DNA of 64,000 nucleotides from Pacificimonas sp036351775. Lineage in GTDB: Bacteria > Pseudomonadota > Alphaproteobacteria > Sphingomonadales > Sphingomonadaceae. Numbering within the stretch: position 1 is the first letter of the stretch; every line of letters begins with the position of its first letter. Where the stretch lies: assembly GCA_036351775.1 (NCBI GenBank), contig JAZBPX010000064.1, forward strand, positions 124,001-188,000. Direction: 5' to 3'. The translations under genes were made by a program, and so were the position numbers. Of this stretch, positions 16,754-24,681 are shown one piece after another. The notes under the pieces were generated by a model, which worked only from the letters and a program-made list of their open reading frames with translations, ran no database searches and was not told the origin of the DNA.

Positions 16754-17653
16754 ATGGCGACGACCTGGAAAACCACCCTTCCCTGCTCGAAACAGGACGC
16801 CGAGGCGCTGTCCGAGGACGTCTCCGTGCTCGCCGATCTCGATCCGCCCCCGGCGCTGATGACGTCGGAGCCGGACCCGGCGCGCCCCGATGATATGGAG
16901 CTGGCCGTCTATACGGAGGCAGAACCCGACGCGGCGTTTCTGTCGCTGCTGCAAAGGCTTCTCCCCACCAGCCCGCGCGCCGAGCCCGTGGTAGAACCGC
17001 TTCCCGACGCGGACTGGGTCACGCTCAGCCAGCAGGGGCTTGACCCGGTGGAAGCGGGCCGTTTCGTCGTCCACACGGCCTCGGACGCCGCGCTCGTGAC
17101 CGCAGGTCGCATCGGTATCGCGGTCGAGGCCAGCCGCGCCTTCGGCACAGGTCATCATCCCACCACCGCCGGATGCCTGCGCGCCATCGATGCGCTTACC
17201 CAGGCGCCGTCCAACACGCTCGACCTCGGCTGCGGCACCGCACTTCTCGCCATCGGCGTCGCCAAGGCGTTTCCGGCAAGCCGCATCGTCGCCAGCGACA
17301 TCGACGAACCCAGCATTGACGTGGCGCGTGAGACCCTTGCGGCCAACGGGATCGTGGAAGGCAGGGAACCCGGCCAGATCGAACTGTTCGCCTGCGCGGG
17401 CATCGATCCGGCGAGCATCGGCGCACGCGCGCCTTATGATTTGGTGATTGCCAACATTCTCGCTGCGCCGCTCATCGAGCTGGCCGCTGATGTGGCAGGC
17501 GTTCTCGCTCCGGGCGGAACGCTGATCCTCGCCGGTCTGCTGACGGACCAGGCCGAGGCGGTCGCGGATGCTTATCGCGGCGCGGGTCTGGACCCGGTCG
17601 ATGCCGACCCCAATCAGGGCTGGCCCGTCCTGACCTTTACCCGCACCGCGTAA
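16754..17653 (+). CDS. prmA: Ribosomal protein L11 methyltransferase
   Basis: Trimethylates ribosomal protein L11 using SAM. The 299-residue product has a divergent N-terminal substrate-recognition domain (about 1-115). The methyltransferase core follows, with EASRAFGTGHHPTTAGCL, the SAM loop LDLGCGTALLAIG (about 155-167), motif II ASDIDEPSID and the catalytic-type ANILAAPL (about 235). The GTGHHPTT element is diagnostic of PrmA. The gene is alone on the plus strand, with a 250-bp divergent spacer from the PEP-CTERM gene. Confidence 0.93.
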   Translation: MATTWKTTLPCSKQDAEALSEDVSVLADLDPPPALMTSEPDPARPDDMELAVYTEAEPDAAFLSLLQRLLPTSPRAEPVVEPLPDADWVTLSQQGLDPVEAGRFVVHTASDAALVTAGRIGIAVEASRAFGTGHHPTTAGCLRAIDALTQAPSNTLDLGCGTALLAIGVAKAFPASRIVASDIDEPSIDVARETLAANGIVEGREPGQIELFACAGIDPASIGARAPYDLVIANILAAPLIELAADVAGVLAPGGTLILAGLLTDQAEAVADAYRGAGLDPVDADPNQGWPVLTFTRTA

Positions 17654-17654
17654 C

Positions 17655-17696
17655 GGACCGACCTTTCAAGACCGGTCCATCAGATCATGCTGGACC
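17655..17696. terminator. Overlapping hairpins between convergent prmA and the 45-codon ORF
   Basis: GGACCG (17655-17660) can pair with CGGTCC (17673-17678). Alternatively GGTCCA (17674-17679) can pair with TGGACC (17691-17696). The two stems are mutually exclusive. There is no T-run, so a bidirectional terminator is likely but not certain. Confidence 0.45.
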
Positions 17697-17697
17697 A

Positions 17698-17835
17698 CTA
17701 GGCTTTCCACGCGTGGAACAGCGCCGTTTCGTTCAGGCGAACGGTCGGACGGCGGATGCCCTTGGCGGGGCGCTTGACCGTATGGGAGCCGCCCGTGTTC
17801 GCTGCGGCCTGATCCATCTGGTTCAGATTTGGCAT
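17698..17835 (-). CDS. Small hypothetical protein (45 aa) downstream of CYP153
   Basis: A 45-residue ORF whose ATG at 17835 has a near-perfect AAGGAG seven bases upstream, so it is likely translated. The product starts MPNLNQMDQAAANTGG, has a basic centre (TVKRPAKGIRRPTVR) and ends ETALFHAWKA. It has no signal peptide or membrane segment. I recognise no family. The frame stays open upstream to 17925, but the ribosome-binding site fixes the start at 17835. It lies 186 bp behind the CYP153 gene on the same strand and just before a hairpin, so it may be the end of that transcript. Confidence 0.6.
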   Translation of the reverse strand: MPNLNQMDQAAANTGGSHTVKRPAKGIRRPTVRLNETALFHAWKA

Positions 17836-18021
17836 CGTGCATCTCCTTCGTGCCGCCGCGCACCGAGGAAGGGGGGGAGATGGCGCGCGGCGGTAAAAGG
17901 GAGATGGCGGCACACCGCGCCGCACAGCAGGCCGCCATTGGGAGCACCAGCCATGCGTTCAGTGCATGGGGGTCGAAGGGGCAGCGTACGAAGCGGTTCC
18001 AGACCCGCGCCGCGCCTCCGC

Positions 18022-19269
18022 CTAGTCGCGGGTAATCGTCACCATCTGCTTGCGGTAACCGTTGACGAAGCTCGAATCGACGCGCTCCGGCTGGCCCTGG
18101 CAGGTCACGGTCATGTTCCGCTTCATCATTTCCTCGACCAGCACCGTCAGCTGCAGCTCCGCGAGGCGCGCACCGACGCAGCGGTGAATGCCATAGCCAA
18201 AGGAGAGCTGGCGCCGGGCATTCTCGCGGTCGGCGATGAACTTGTCGCCGTCCTCGAACATCTCCTCGTCGCGGTTCGCCGACGCGTACCACATGACGAC
18301 CTTGTCGCCCTTCTTGATGGTCTTGCCGCGCAGCTCGTAATCTTCCTGGGCGGTGCGGCGCATGTGCGCCAGCGGCGTCTGCCAGCGGATCAGTTCCTGC
18401 ACGGCATTCTTGACTTCCTTCGACCCTTCCTCGGCCGTGGCGGCGCGCACCTTTTCCCATTCTTCGGGCCACAGGTGCATCGTGCGCGCGACGGCGCTCA
18501 TGGAGTTGCGCGTCGTGTCGTTGCCGCCGACGATCAGCAGGATCATGTTCCCGATGAACTCGCGCTCCGGCATGTGGTTCATGGCGTCTGACGCCTGCAT
18601 CATGGAAATTAGGTCGCGGCCCGGTTCCTGCTGCTTCTTCATTTCCCACAGGCCCGCGAAATACATGCCCATTTCGTACATCTTGTTCATACGCTGCTCG
18701 GGGAAATCGTCCGGGCGGCGATAGCTGATATCACCGGCAAAGTCGGACCACTCGGTCAGCCGCCGCCGCTCGTCCCAAGGAAAGTCGAAGAGGAGCGCGA
18801 GCATGCCCGTCGTCAGCTCGATGGAAACGAGGTCCACCCAGTCGAACGCCTCGCCCTTCGGCAGGCTGTCCAGCACTTCGCCGGTCCGCGCGCGGATTTC
18901 CGGCTCCATGAAGTTCATTTCCGACGGTGTGAACTTCGGCGAGACGGTGCGCCGCTGCGGCGTATGCTCCGGCGGGTCCATCGCGATGAACATTGGCATC
19001 GGTTCGGTGTCGAGCTCGGGGTCCCGGTCGGCGATCGTGATGCCGCTGTAGATGTAGGAGGAGGAGAAGATCTTCGGCAGCGCCTCGATCTCGATGATGT
19101 CCTTGTACTTCGTGGCCGACCAGTAGGCACCGTATTCGCTTTCCGGCGTATAGTGCAGCGGGTCTTCCTTCCGCATCTGCTCGAACAGCTCGGGCCAGCT
19201 CCGGTTGATCCACAGGTCGAGGTCGGACGGGTCGAAGGTGGCGGTATCCGCCTGCAGCTGCGTGGCCAT
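18022..19269 (-). CDS. Cytochrome P450, CYP153 family (alkane omega-hydroxylase)
   Basis: Soluble haem monooxygenase; CYP153 enzymes hydroxylate medium-chain alkanes and fatty acids at the terminal carbon. The 415-residue product has the oxygen-activating I-helix motif GGNDTTRNS (about residue 249) and the ExxR-containing segment ELIRWQTPLAHMRRTA. The haem-binding loop LSFGYGIHRCVGARLAE has its thiolate Cys at about residue 363. MFIAMDPPEHTPQRRTVSP and LFDFPWDERRRL also match CYP153. The ATG at 19269 has GGGAG eight bases upstream; one at 19275 is too close to that site. No ferredoxin or ferredoxin reductase gene is adjacent. It is divergent from the ZntB-like transporter. Confidence 0.9.
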   Translation of the reverse strand: MATQLQADTATFDPSDLDLWINRSWPELFEQMRKEDPLHYTPESEYGAYWSATKYKDIIEIEALPKIFSSSYIYSGITIADRDPELDTEPMPMFIAMDPPEHTPQRRTVSPKFTPSEMNFMEPEIRARTGEVLDSLPKGEAFDWVDLVSIELTTGMLALLFDFPWDERRRLTEWSDFAGDISYRRPDDFPEQRMNKMYEMGMYFAGLWEMKKQQEPGRDLISMMQASDAMNHMPEREFIGNMILLIVGGNDTTRNSMSAVARTMHLWPEEWEKVRAATAEEGSKEVKNAVQELIRWQTPLAHMRRTAQEDYELRGKTIKKGDKVVMWYASANRDEEMFEDGDKFIADRENARRQLSFGYGIHRCVGARLAELQLTVLVEEMMKRNMTVTCQGQPERVDSSFVNGYRKQMVTITRD

Positions 19270-19310
19270 GAACATATCTCCCTATTTCACTTGAATAGAG
19301 CATCACTCAA

Positions 19311-19328
19311 ATTGCATGAAAATGCAAT
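19311..19328. promoter_or_regulatory. Inverted repeat between divergent CYP153 and transporter genes
   Basis: ATTGCAT-GAAA-ATGCAAT is a perfect 7-bp dyad in the 79-bp divergent spacer. It has the form of a repressor or activator operator. It also covers two minor in-frame ATG codons of the transporter gene, which argues for that gene's later start at 19349. Confidence 0.4.
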
Positions 19329-19348
19329 CCACTTCTAAGGGTAAGGGC

Positions 19349-20371
19349 ATGACCTCTCTCACCGCGCCGCAACCCTCCTCAGCCGCAACCTCGGTCGCCG
19401 AGGATGACGGCCTCCTTTTCGCCGTGCAGATGGACGGGAAAGGCGGCGGCGCGGTGAAGGGTTGGGACCATATCCGCAGCTGGCAGAACACGCACGGCCC
19501 CCTCTGGGTTCATGTCGATGCCGGCTCTCCCACCGTCCGCGCCTGGCTGGAGGCCGAAAGCGGCCTTACCGCCGTCACCATAGAGGCGCTGCTCGACCCC
19601 GATGCCCGCCCCCGCGTTTTCCAGGGTCGGAACGGTTTCGCCACGATCCTTCGCGGTGTGAACCTCAACGAGGGCGCGGACCGAGAGGACATGGTCGCGC
19701 TGCGCCTCTGGTCCGACGGCGAGCGGGTCATCACCCTCCGCCACGATTATCTCCGCACCCCGCGCCTCGTCCTCGACGACCTGCTCGCGGGCCAGGGGCC
19801 GCGCTCCGCCTCTGCGCTCTACACCGGCCTTATCGACCGCCTGATCGATTTCTTCGGCGTCGCCATCGATGAATATGAGGAGCGCACCGAGCGCATGGAA
19901 TCGGACTGCGAGGATCGCCCCGACATCGACCGCCTGCGCCACCAGCTCTCCGCGCTCCGCCAGGACATCGTCTCGGTAAAGCGCTACATGACCCCGCAGA
20001 AACAGGCTCTCACCCGCCTCCTCGACGCGCCGCCCGACTGGCTCGCCCAGCCCGATTTCCTGCGCCTTCGGGAGGGCACTGACCAGTTCCAGCGCTACAT
20101 CGAGGAACTGGACGAATTCCGCGAACGCGCCCTCGTCGTGAAGGACGACATCCAGAACCTTCAGTCCGAGAAGATGAACCGCAACATGTACATCCTGTCG
20201 ATCGTCGCGGCCGTGTTCCTGCCGCTCGGCTTCCTGACCGGCCTTCTGGGGATCAACGTGGGCGGGATGCCGGGCGTCGAATCGGGCGATGCCTTCTGGA
20301 TCACATGCGCGTCCCTCATCATCATCCTCGTCGCCGAAGTCGCCCTCTTCCGCCGCCTTGGCTGGCTCTAG
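19349..20371 (+). CDS. CorA-family divalent metal transporter, ZntB-like
   Basis: Pentameric inner-membrane transporter family for Mg2+, Co2+ or Zn2+. The 340-residue product has a long acidic/helical cytoplasmic N-terminal part (about 1-270) and two C-terminal membrane helices (IVAAVFLPLGFLTGLLGI and CASLIIILVAEVALF). Between them is the selectivity motif GINVGGMPG, the ZntB-type variant of CorA's GMN. The start at 19349 follows AAGGGTAAGGGC; ATGs at 19316 and 19322 are in frame but lie in the divergent operator-like repeat. The stop overlaps the stop of the convergent glutamate-synthase-like gene. Confidence 0.85.
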   Translation: MTSLTAPQPSSAATSVAEDDGLLFAVQMDGKGGGAVKGWDHIRSWQNTHGPLWVHVDAGSPTVRAWLEAESGLTAVTIEALLDPDARPRVFQGRNGFATILRGVNLNEGADREDMVALRLWSDGERVITLRHDYLRTPRLVLDDLLAGQGPRSASALYTGLIDRLIDFFGVAIDEYEERTERMESDCEDRPDIDRLRHQLSALRQDIVSVKRYMTPQKQALTRLLDAPPDWLAQPDFLRLREGTDQFQRYIEELDEFRERALVVKDDIQNLQSEKMNRNMYILSIVAAVFLPLGFLTGLLGINVGGMPGVESGDAFWITCASLIIILVAEVALFRRLGWL

Positions 20372-22017
20372 CGACACACCGGGCGAAAGCTCTCCGCCTG
20401 CGCCATGCGCCACCAGCGGGCATATTTCGTCGCGTCCGGATCGGCCAGCAGCGCGCCCGGCTCCAGGAATTCGTAAACCCGGTCGATATTCACCATCCGC
20501 GCCACGCTCACACGCTGCCGCAGGTGAAAGGGCTCGAACTCGCGGTGGTCCTCGATTCCCGCCGCCACCATCAGGTCGCTCAGCCGCTGCAGCGTGGCCG
20601 CCTGGAACCGCGCCACGCGCTCCGCCTTCGTCGGCACATGCAGGCCCCATTGCCGCGCGGGCGAGGTGGTAGCCACGCCCGTCGGGCACTGGTCGGTGTG
20701 ACAGTGCTGCGACTGGATACAGCCCAGCGCGAACATGAACGCACGGCCCGCATTACACCAGTCCGCACCAAGCGCGAACTGCATCGCCATGCCGGCAGAC
20801 GAATGCACTTTTCCGGCTGCCGCCAGCTTCACCTCGTCCTTCAGCCCGCAGCCAACCAGCGCATTGCGCGCGATGATCAGCCCTTCGCGCAGGGGCAGCC
20901 CGATGTGGTCCGACATCTCTTGCGGCGCGGCGCCCGTCCCGCCTTCGCCGCCGTCCACGACCATGAAGTCCGGCCTGATCCCGGTTAAAATCATCGCCTT
21001 TGACAGCGCCAGCACCTCGTGCGGATAGCCAACGCAGAACTTGATGCCGACGGGTTTCCCGCCCGACAGGTCGCGCATTTTCGCGATGAATTCGAGCAGC
21101 TCGATGGGCGTCGAAAACGCCTTGTGCCGCGCCGGCGAATAGACGTTCTGCGCCCGGGGCACGCCCCGGATCTCGGCGATTTCCTGCGTCACCTTCGCGG
21201 CCGGCAGCATCCCGCCCTTCCCCGGCTTCGCGCCCTGGCTCAGCTTCAGCTCGGTCATCACGACCTGGTCGTCGGCCGCCTTGTCGGCAAAGGCGTCCGG
21301 GCAGAATTCGCCGTCCGTCGTGCGCGCGCCGAAATAGCCAGTGCCGAGTTCCCAGACCAGGTCGCCGCCGTTCCGGTGATAGGGGCTGATCCCGCCCTCA
21401 CCCGTGTCGTGGTAGAAGCCGCCGATCGCCGCGCCCCGGTTCAGCGCCTCGATCGCCTTTTGCCCCAGCGAACCATAGCTCATGGCGGATATGTTCAGCA
21501 GCGCGGCGTCATAGGGCTTTGAACAGTCCGCGCCGCCGACCCGCACCCGCGCCCGCTCCGCGCTGGCTTCCGACGGGGCCATCGAATGCGCAAGGCTCTC
21601 ATAGCCCTCTGCGTAAACGTCCAGTTCGGTTCCGAACGGATGCGACTCCCGCTCCCCCTTCGCCCGGGCATAGATCAGGGCCCGCTGCTCATGATTGAAC
21701 GGCCGCCCTTCCAGGTCGCTTTCCACGAAATAGGCGCGGGTAAAGGGCCGCAGATCCTCCAGGAACCAGCGCAGCCGCCCGGTCAGCGGAAAATTGCGGC
21801 GCAGCGTGTGTTTGGTCTGAAAAAAATCATGGGCGGCCACCATGAACAACAGCCCAAACAGCAGCGCCACGGCGTAAAACCCCTGCCACAGCGTCGCGCC
21901 CGCAACGACAAACAGGCCTGCCACCAGCGCGCTGCCCCACAAACCGACATTCCGCAGGACCGGATCGTCCCGGGTCAGGGCTGGCAGGGCATGATCGGCA
22001 TAGGGGCGACGTTTCAT
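20368..22017 (-). CDS. Membrane-anchored FMN-binding glutamate synthase family protein
   Basis: A 549-residue protein with the central/FMN domain of the glutamate synthase large subunit. It contains NISAMSYGSLGQKAIEALN, the FMN-site segment DFMVVDGGEGGTGAAP, and CIQSQHCHTDQCPTGVATT, which supplies three Cys like the [3Fe-4S] ligands of GltB (about residue 432 on). There is no N-terminal glutaminase domain. Instead two hydrophobic helices at about 25-65 anchor it to the membrane. The start ATG at 22017 has GAAGGA upstream. The stop overlaps the zntB-like stop by three bases. Its reaction is not established for this stand-alone form, so glutamate synthesis should not be assumed. Confidence 0.85.
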   Translation of the reverse strand: MKRRPYADHALPALTRDDPVLRNVGLWGSALVAGLFVVAGATLWQGFYAVALLFGLLFMVAAHDFFQTKHTLRRNFPLTGRLRWFLEDLRPFTRAYFVESDLEGRPFNHEQRALIYARAKGERESHPFGTELDVYAEGYESLAHSMAPSEASAERARVRVGGADCSKPYDAALLNISAMSYGSLGQKAIEALNRGAAIGGFYHDTGEGGISPYHRNGGDLVWELGTGYFGARTTDGEFCPDAFADKAADDQVVMTELKLSQGAKPGKGGMLPAAKVTQEIAEIRGVPRAQNVYSPARHKAFSTPIELLEFIAKMRDLSGGKPVGIKFCVGYPHEVLALSKAMILTGIRPDFMVVDGGEGGTGAAPQEMSDHIGLPLREGLIIARNALVGCGLKDEVKLAAAGKVHSSAGMAMQFALGADWCNAGRAFMFALGCIQSQHCHTDQCPTGVATTSPARQWGLHVPTKAERVARFQAATLQRLSDLMVAAGIEDHREFEPFHLRQRVSVARMVNIDRVYEFLEPGALLADPDATKYARWWRMAQAESFRPVCR

Positions 22018-22221
22018 TGTGGCGCGTCCTTCAATATAATAAACAGCAGCTTCCGCCTCCGGCAACGCGGGAACGCCGCCGAAGGGCCCGAACGCGGACA
22101 GCCACGAAAACCCGCCCCGTACGCTCACCGCCGCCACGATTTCCAGCCACCCCGTTGCATCGATCGCGCCGCAAACCAAAGCTGCAACTCTGTCGCCTAG
22201 ACCGCCCCGCAAACCAAAACT

Positions 22222-22320
22222 GTCATCCTGACGCATGTCAGGACCCACGCCGTAACATCGTCAACCAATCCGATTTCGCCCACCCGTCACGGCGTGGGTC
22301 CCCGCCTCCGCGGGGATGAC
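22222..22320. repeat. Mosaic palindromic repeat, locus-A type, copy 1
   Basis: Starts GTCATCC and ends CGCGGGGATGAC, so the two ends are inverted relative to each other. The centre contains CGTAACATCG, shared with copies at 26859 and 27027. It resembles a REP/BIME-type bacterial interspersed element. Confidence 0.75.
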
Positions 22321-22442
22321 AAAGAGGGAACGGTCAAGGCACGCCCTCTAGATCCCGCCGCTGCCGCTCCTCACCATCCAAACCGTCATCCCGCGACCGC
22401 GCCAGCCGCCCACACCACTCAGACCGCCCGCTCCCCAAACTT

Positions 22443-22543
22443 GTCATCCTCGCGCAGGCGGGGATCCACGGTGGCGCTTTGTTGGCAAACGCAGCGGTTT
22501 CCGCAGATGTCACGGCGTGGGTCCCCGCCTCCGCGGGGATGAC
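22443..22543. repeat. Mosaic palindromic repeat, locus-A type, copy 2
   Basis: Ends are GTCATCCTCGCGCAGGCGGG and CCGCGGGGATGAC. The centre, with GCGCTTTGTTGGCAAACGC and the following bases, is almost identical to the copy at 26636-26736, so the two are recent duplicates. Confidence 0.8.
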
Positions 22544-22575
22544 AGCGTGGGAGAAGCGCGCACGCTTGGCAGCTC

Positions 22576-24681
22576 TCAACTCCCCGCGGCGTCAACGATT
22601 TCCAGCCACCCGGCCTCGTCGATCACCTCGATTCCGAGCTGCTCGGCGGTTCTCAGTTTCGAGCCCGCTCCCGGCCCCGCCACCAGCAGATCGGTCTTCG
22701 ACGACACCGACCCCGCCACCCGCGCGCCCAGCCGCTCCGCCTGCGCCTTTGCCTCGTCCCGCGACACGGCCTCCAGCTTGCCGGTAAACACAATCGTCTT
22801 GCCCGACACATCGGACGCCTTCGTTTCAAAGACTTCCGGCGTGATATTCATCTCGGATATCAAATCCCCGACCACGGTCCGGTTGTGCTCCTCCGCCCAG
22901 AAGTCCGCCAGTGACGCCGCGATCTCTGGCCCAATCCCCGCCACACCGATCTCCGCCGCCAGCGCTTCGTTCAGCCGCCGCTGCCGCTTCTCCGCGCTTT
23001 CGCCAACCGCCGCCTCGAAACCCTCTCGCAGCGCGCAAAGCCGGTCGAGCAGCGCCGCGAACCTGTCCCAGTCCCCATAGGCCCGCGCAAGATCCCGCGC
23101 CGTAATCTCGCCGACATGCCGGATACCCAGCGCGAAGAGGAACCGCCCCAGCGGCCGCGCCCGCGCCGTCTCGATCGACGCAACCAGATTGTCCGCCGAC
23201 AGGTCGCCAAAGCCCTCCAGCTCCGCGATCTCCTCCCTGCGCGCAGGCAGCCGAAACAGGTCCGCAGGCGATTCCAGCCAGCCCCGCTCGAAGAAGTTGG
23301 CGATGGTCTTCTCGCCCAGCCCATCAATGTCGACCGCGCGCCGCGCCTGGAAATGCTTCAGCCGTTCGATCCGCTGCGCCCGGCAAATCAGCCCGCCCGT
23401 GCAGCGCCGGTCCACCTCGCCCGGCTCGCGCACCGCCGAAGAATTACAGATCGGACATTCCGTCCACGGCTCGAACGGCGTCAGCTTCGCGTGCTTCGCC
23501 TCGTCCGTCACCACGCGCAGCACCTGTGGGATGACGTCGCCTGCGCGCTGGATTTCCACCCGGTCGCCCTCGCGTACGTCCAACCGCGCAATCTCGTCCT
23601 CATTGTGCAGCGTCGCGTTCGTCACCACGACGCCGCCCACCGTGACCGGTTCCAGCCGCGCCACCGGCGTCAGCTTGCCGGTCCGCCCGACCTGCACGTC
23701 GATCGCGTTCAGCCGCGTCACGGCCCGCTCCGCCGGGAACTTGTGCGCAATCGCCCAGCGCGGCGCGCGGCCCACCATCCCCAGCCGCGCCTGCCAGTCC
23801 AGCCGGTCGACCTTGTAGACCACCCCGTCGATATCGAAGGGCAGCTCACCCCGCCCAGCCGCAATCGCGTCGTACCGCGCCAGCGCCGCCTCCACGTCGC
23901 CCGTCGTCGGCCCCGTCGTCTCGAACCCCAGCCCCGCGATCCAGTCCAGCATCGCCTCTTGCGTCTCGTGCGGCCGCTCCGAAATCACGCCCCAGCCATA
24001 GGCAAAGAACCGCAAGGGCCGCGCCGCCGTCACGCTCACGTCGAGCTGCCGCAGCGACCCCGCCGCCCCGTTGCGCGGGTTCGCGAACACCTTCTCCCCC
24101 GCCGCCGCCTGCGCCGTATTCAGCGCAGCGAAGTCGTCCTTCCGCATGTAGACCTCACCGCGAACCTCCAGCCGGTCCGGCGCGCCCTCCAGCGTCTCCG
24201 GGATCGTCGCCACCGTCCTCAGGTTCGCGGTAATATCCTCCCCCACCTGCCCGTCGCCGCGCGTCGCCCCGCGCACCAGCCTGCCCTTCTCATAGATCAG
24301 CGACACCGCCAGCCCGTCGATCTTCGGCTCCGCCACCAGCGTCAGCGGCTCGTTCTCGTCCAGGCTAAGAAACCGCTGCACCCGGCCCGCAAAATCCCGC
24401 ACGTGCCCCTCGCTGAACGCATTATCCAAGGACAGCATCGGCAACTCATGCGGCACCTTGGCGAACCGCCCCGACGGCGCAGCGCCCACCCCCGCAATCG
24501 ACGGCACCAGCCCCGCCAGCTCCGGCGCCTCCGCCACCAGCGCCCGGACCTCGTTCACCAGCGCATCATAGGCCGCGTCGCTCATCACCGGCGCATCCTC
24601 GCCGTGATAGGCCGTATTCGCGGCCGCGATCTCCGCCTCCAGCGCCGCCAGCCGCGCCTTGATGTCCTCCGCACCCGCCAT
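22576..24681 (-). CDS. ligA: NAD-dependent DNA ligase
   Basis: Seals nicks in replication and repair with NAD+ as AMP donor. The 701-residue product has the N-terminal Ia domain with YDALVNE, the adenylation lysine in EPKIDGLAVS (Lys at about 121) and GRTGKLTPVA. It also has a four-Cys zinc finger (CPICN then CTGGLIC, about 407-432), a helix-hairpin-helix domain and a C-terminal BRCT domain (about 620-700, with GARVAGSVSSKTDLLVAG). Its start codon overlaps the recN stop by one base (TGATG), indicating coupled translation in a bamD-recN-ligA run typical of alphaproteobacteria. Confidence 0.97.
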   Translation of the reverse strand: MAGAEDIKARLAALEAEIAAANTAYHGEDAPVMSDAAYDALVNEVRALVAEAPELAGLVPSIAGVGAAPSGRFAKVPHELPMLSLDNAFSEGHVRDFAGRVQRFLSLDENEPLTLVAEPKIDGLAVSLIYEKGRLVRGATRGDGQVGEDITANLRTVATIPETLEGAPDRLEVRGEVYMRKDDFAALNTAQAAAGEKVFANPRNGAAGSLRQLDVSVTAARPLRFFAYGWGVISERPHETQEAMLDWIAGLGFETTGPTTGDVEAALARYDAIAAGRGELPFDIDGVVYKVDRLDWQARLGMVGRAPRWAIAHKFPAERAVTRLNAIDVQVGRTGKLTPVARLEPVTVGGVVVTNATLHNEDEIARLDVREGDRVEIQRAGDVIPQVLRVVTDEAKHAKLTPFEPWTECPICNSSAVREPGEVDRRCTGGLICRAQRIERLKHFQARRAVDIDGLGEKTIANFFERGWLESPADLFRLPARREEIAELEGFGDLSADNLVASIETARARPLGRFLFALGIRHVGEITARDLARAYGDWDRFAALLDRLCALREGFEAAVGESAEKRQRRLNEALAAEIGVAGIGPEIAASLADFWAEEHNRTVVGDLISEMNITPEVFETKASDVSGKTIVFTGKLEAVSRDEAKAQAERLGARVAGSVSSKTDLLVAGPGAGSKLRTAEQLGIEVIDEAGWLEIVDAAGS

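Larger units (their letters stand above)
22018..22575. other. Intergenic block with mosaic repeats, no gene
   Basis: 558 bp between ligA and the glutamate-synthase-like gene. It holds two full copies of the roughly 100-bp repeat (22222-22320, 22443-22543), one decayed half-copy starting at 22385, and linker sequence that recurs at 26.3-27.1 kb. I see no credible ORF. Confidence 0.7.
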
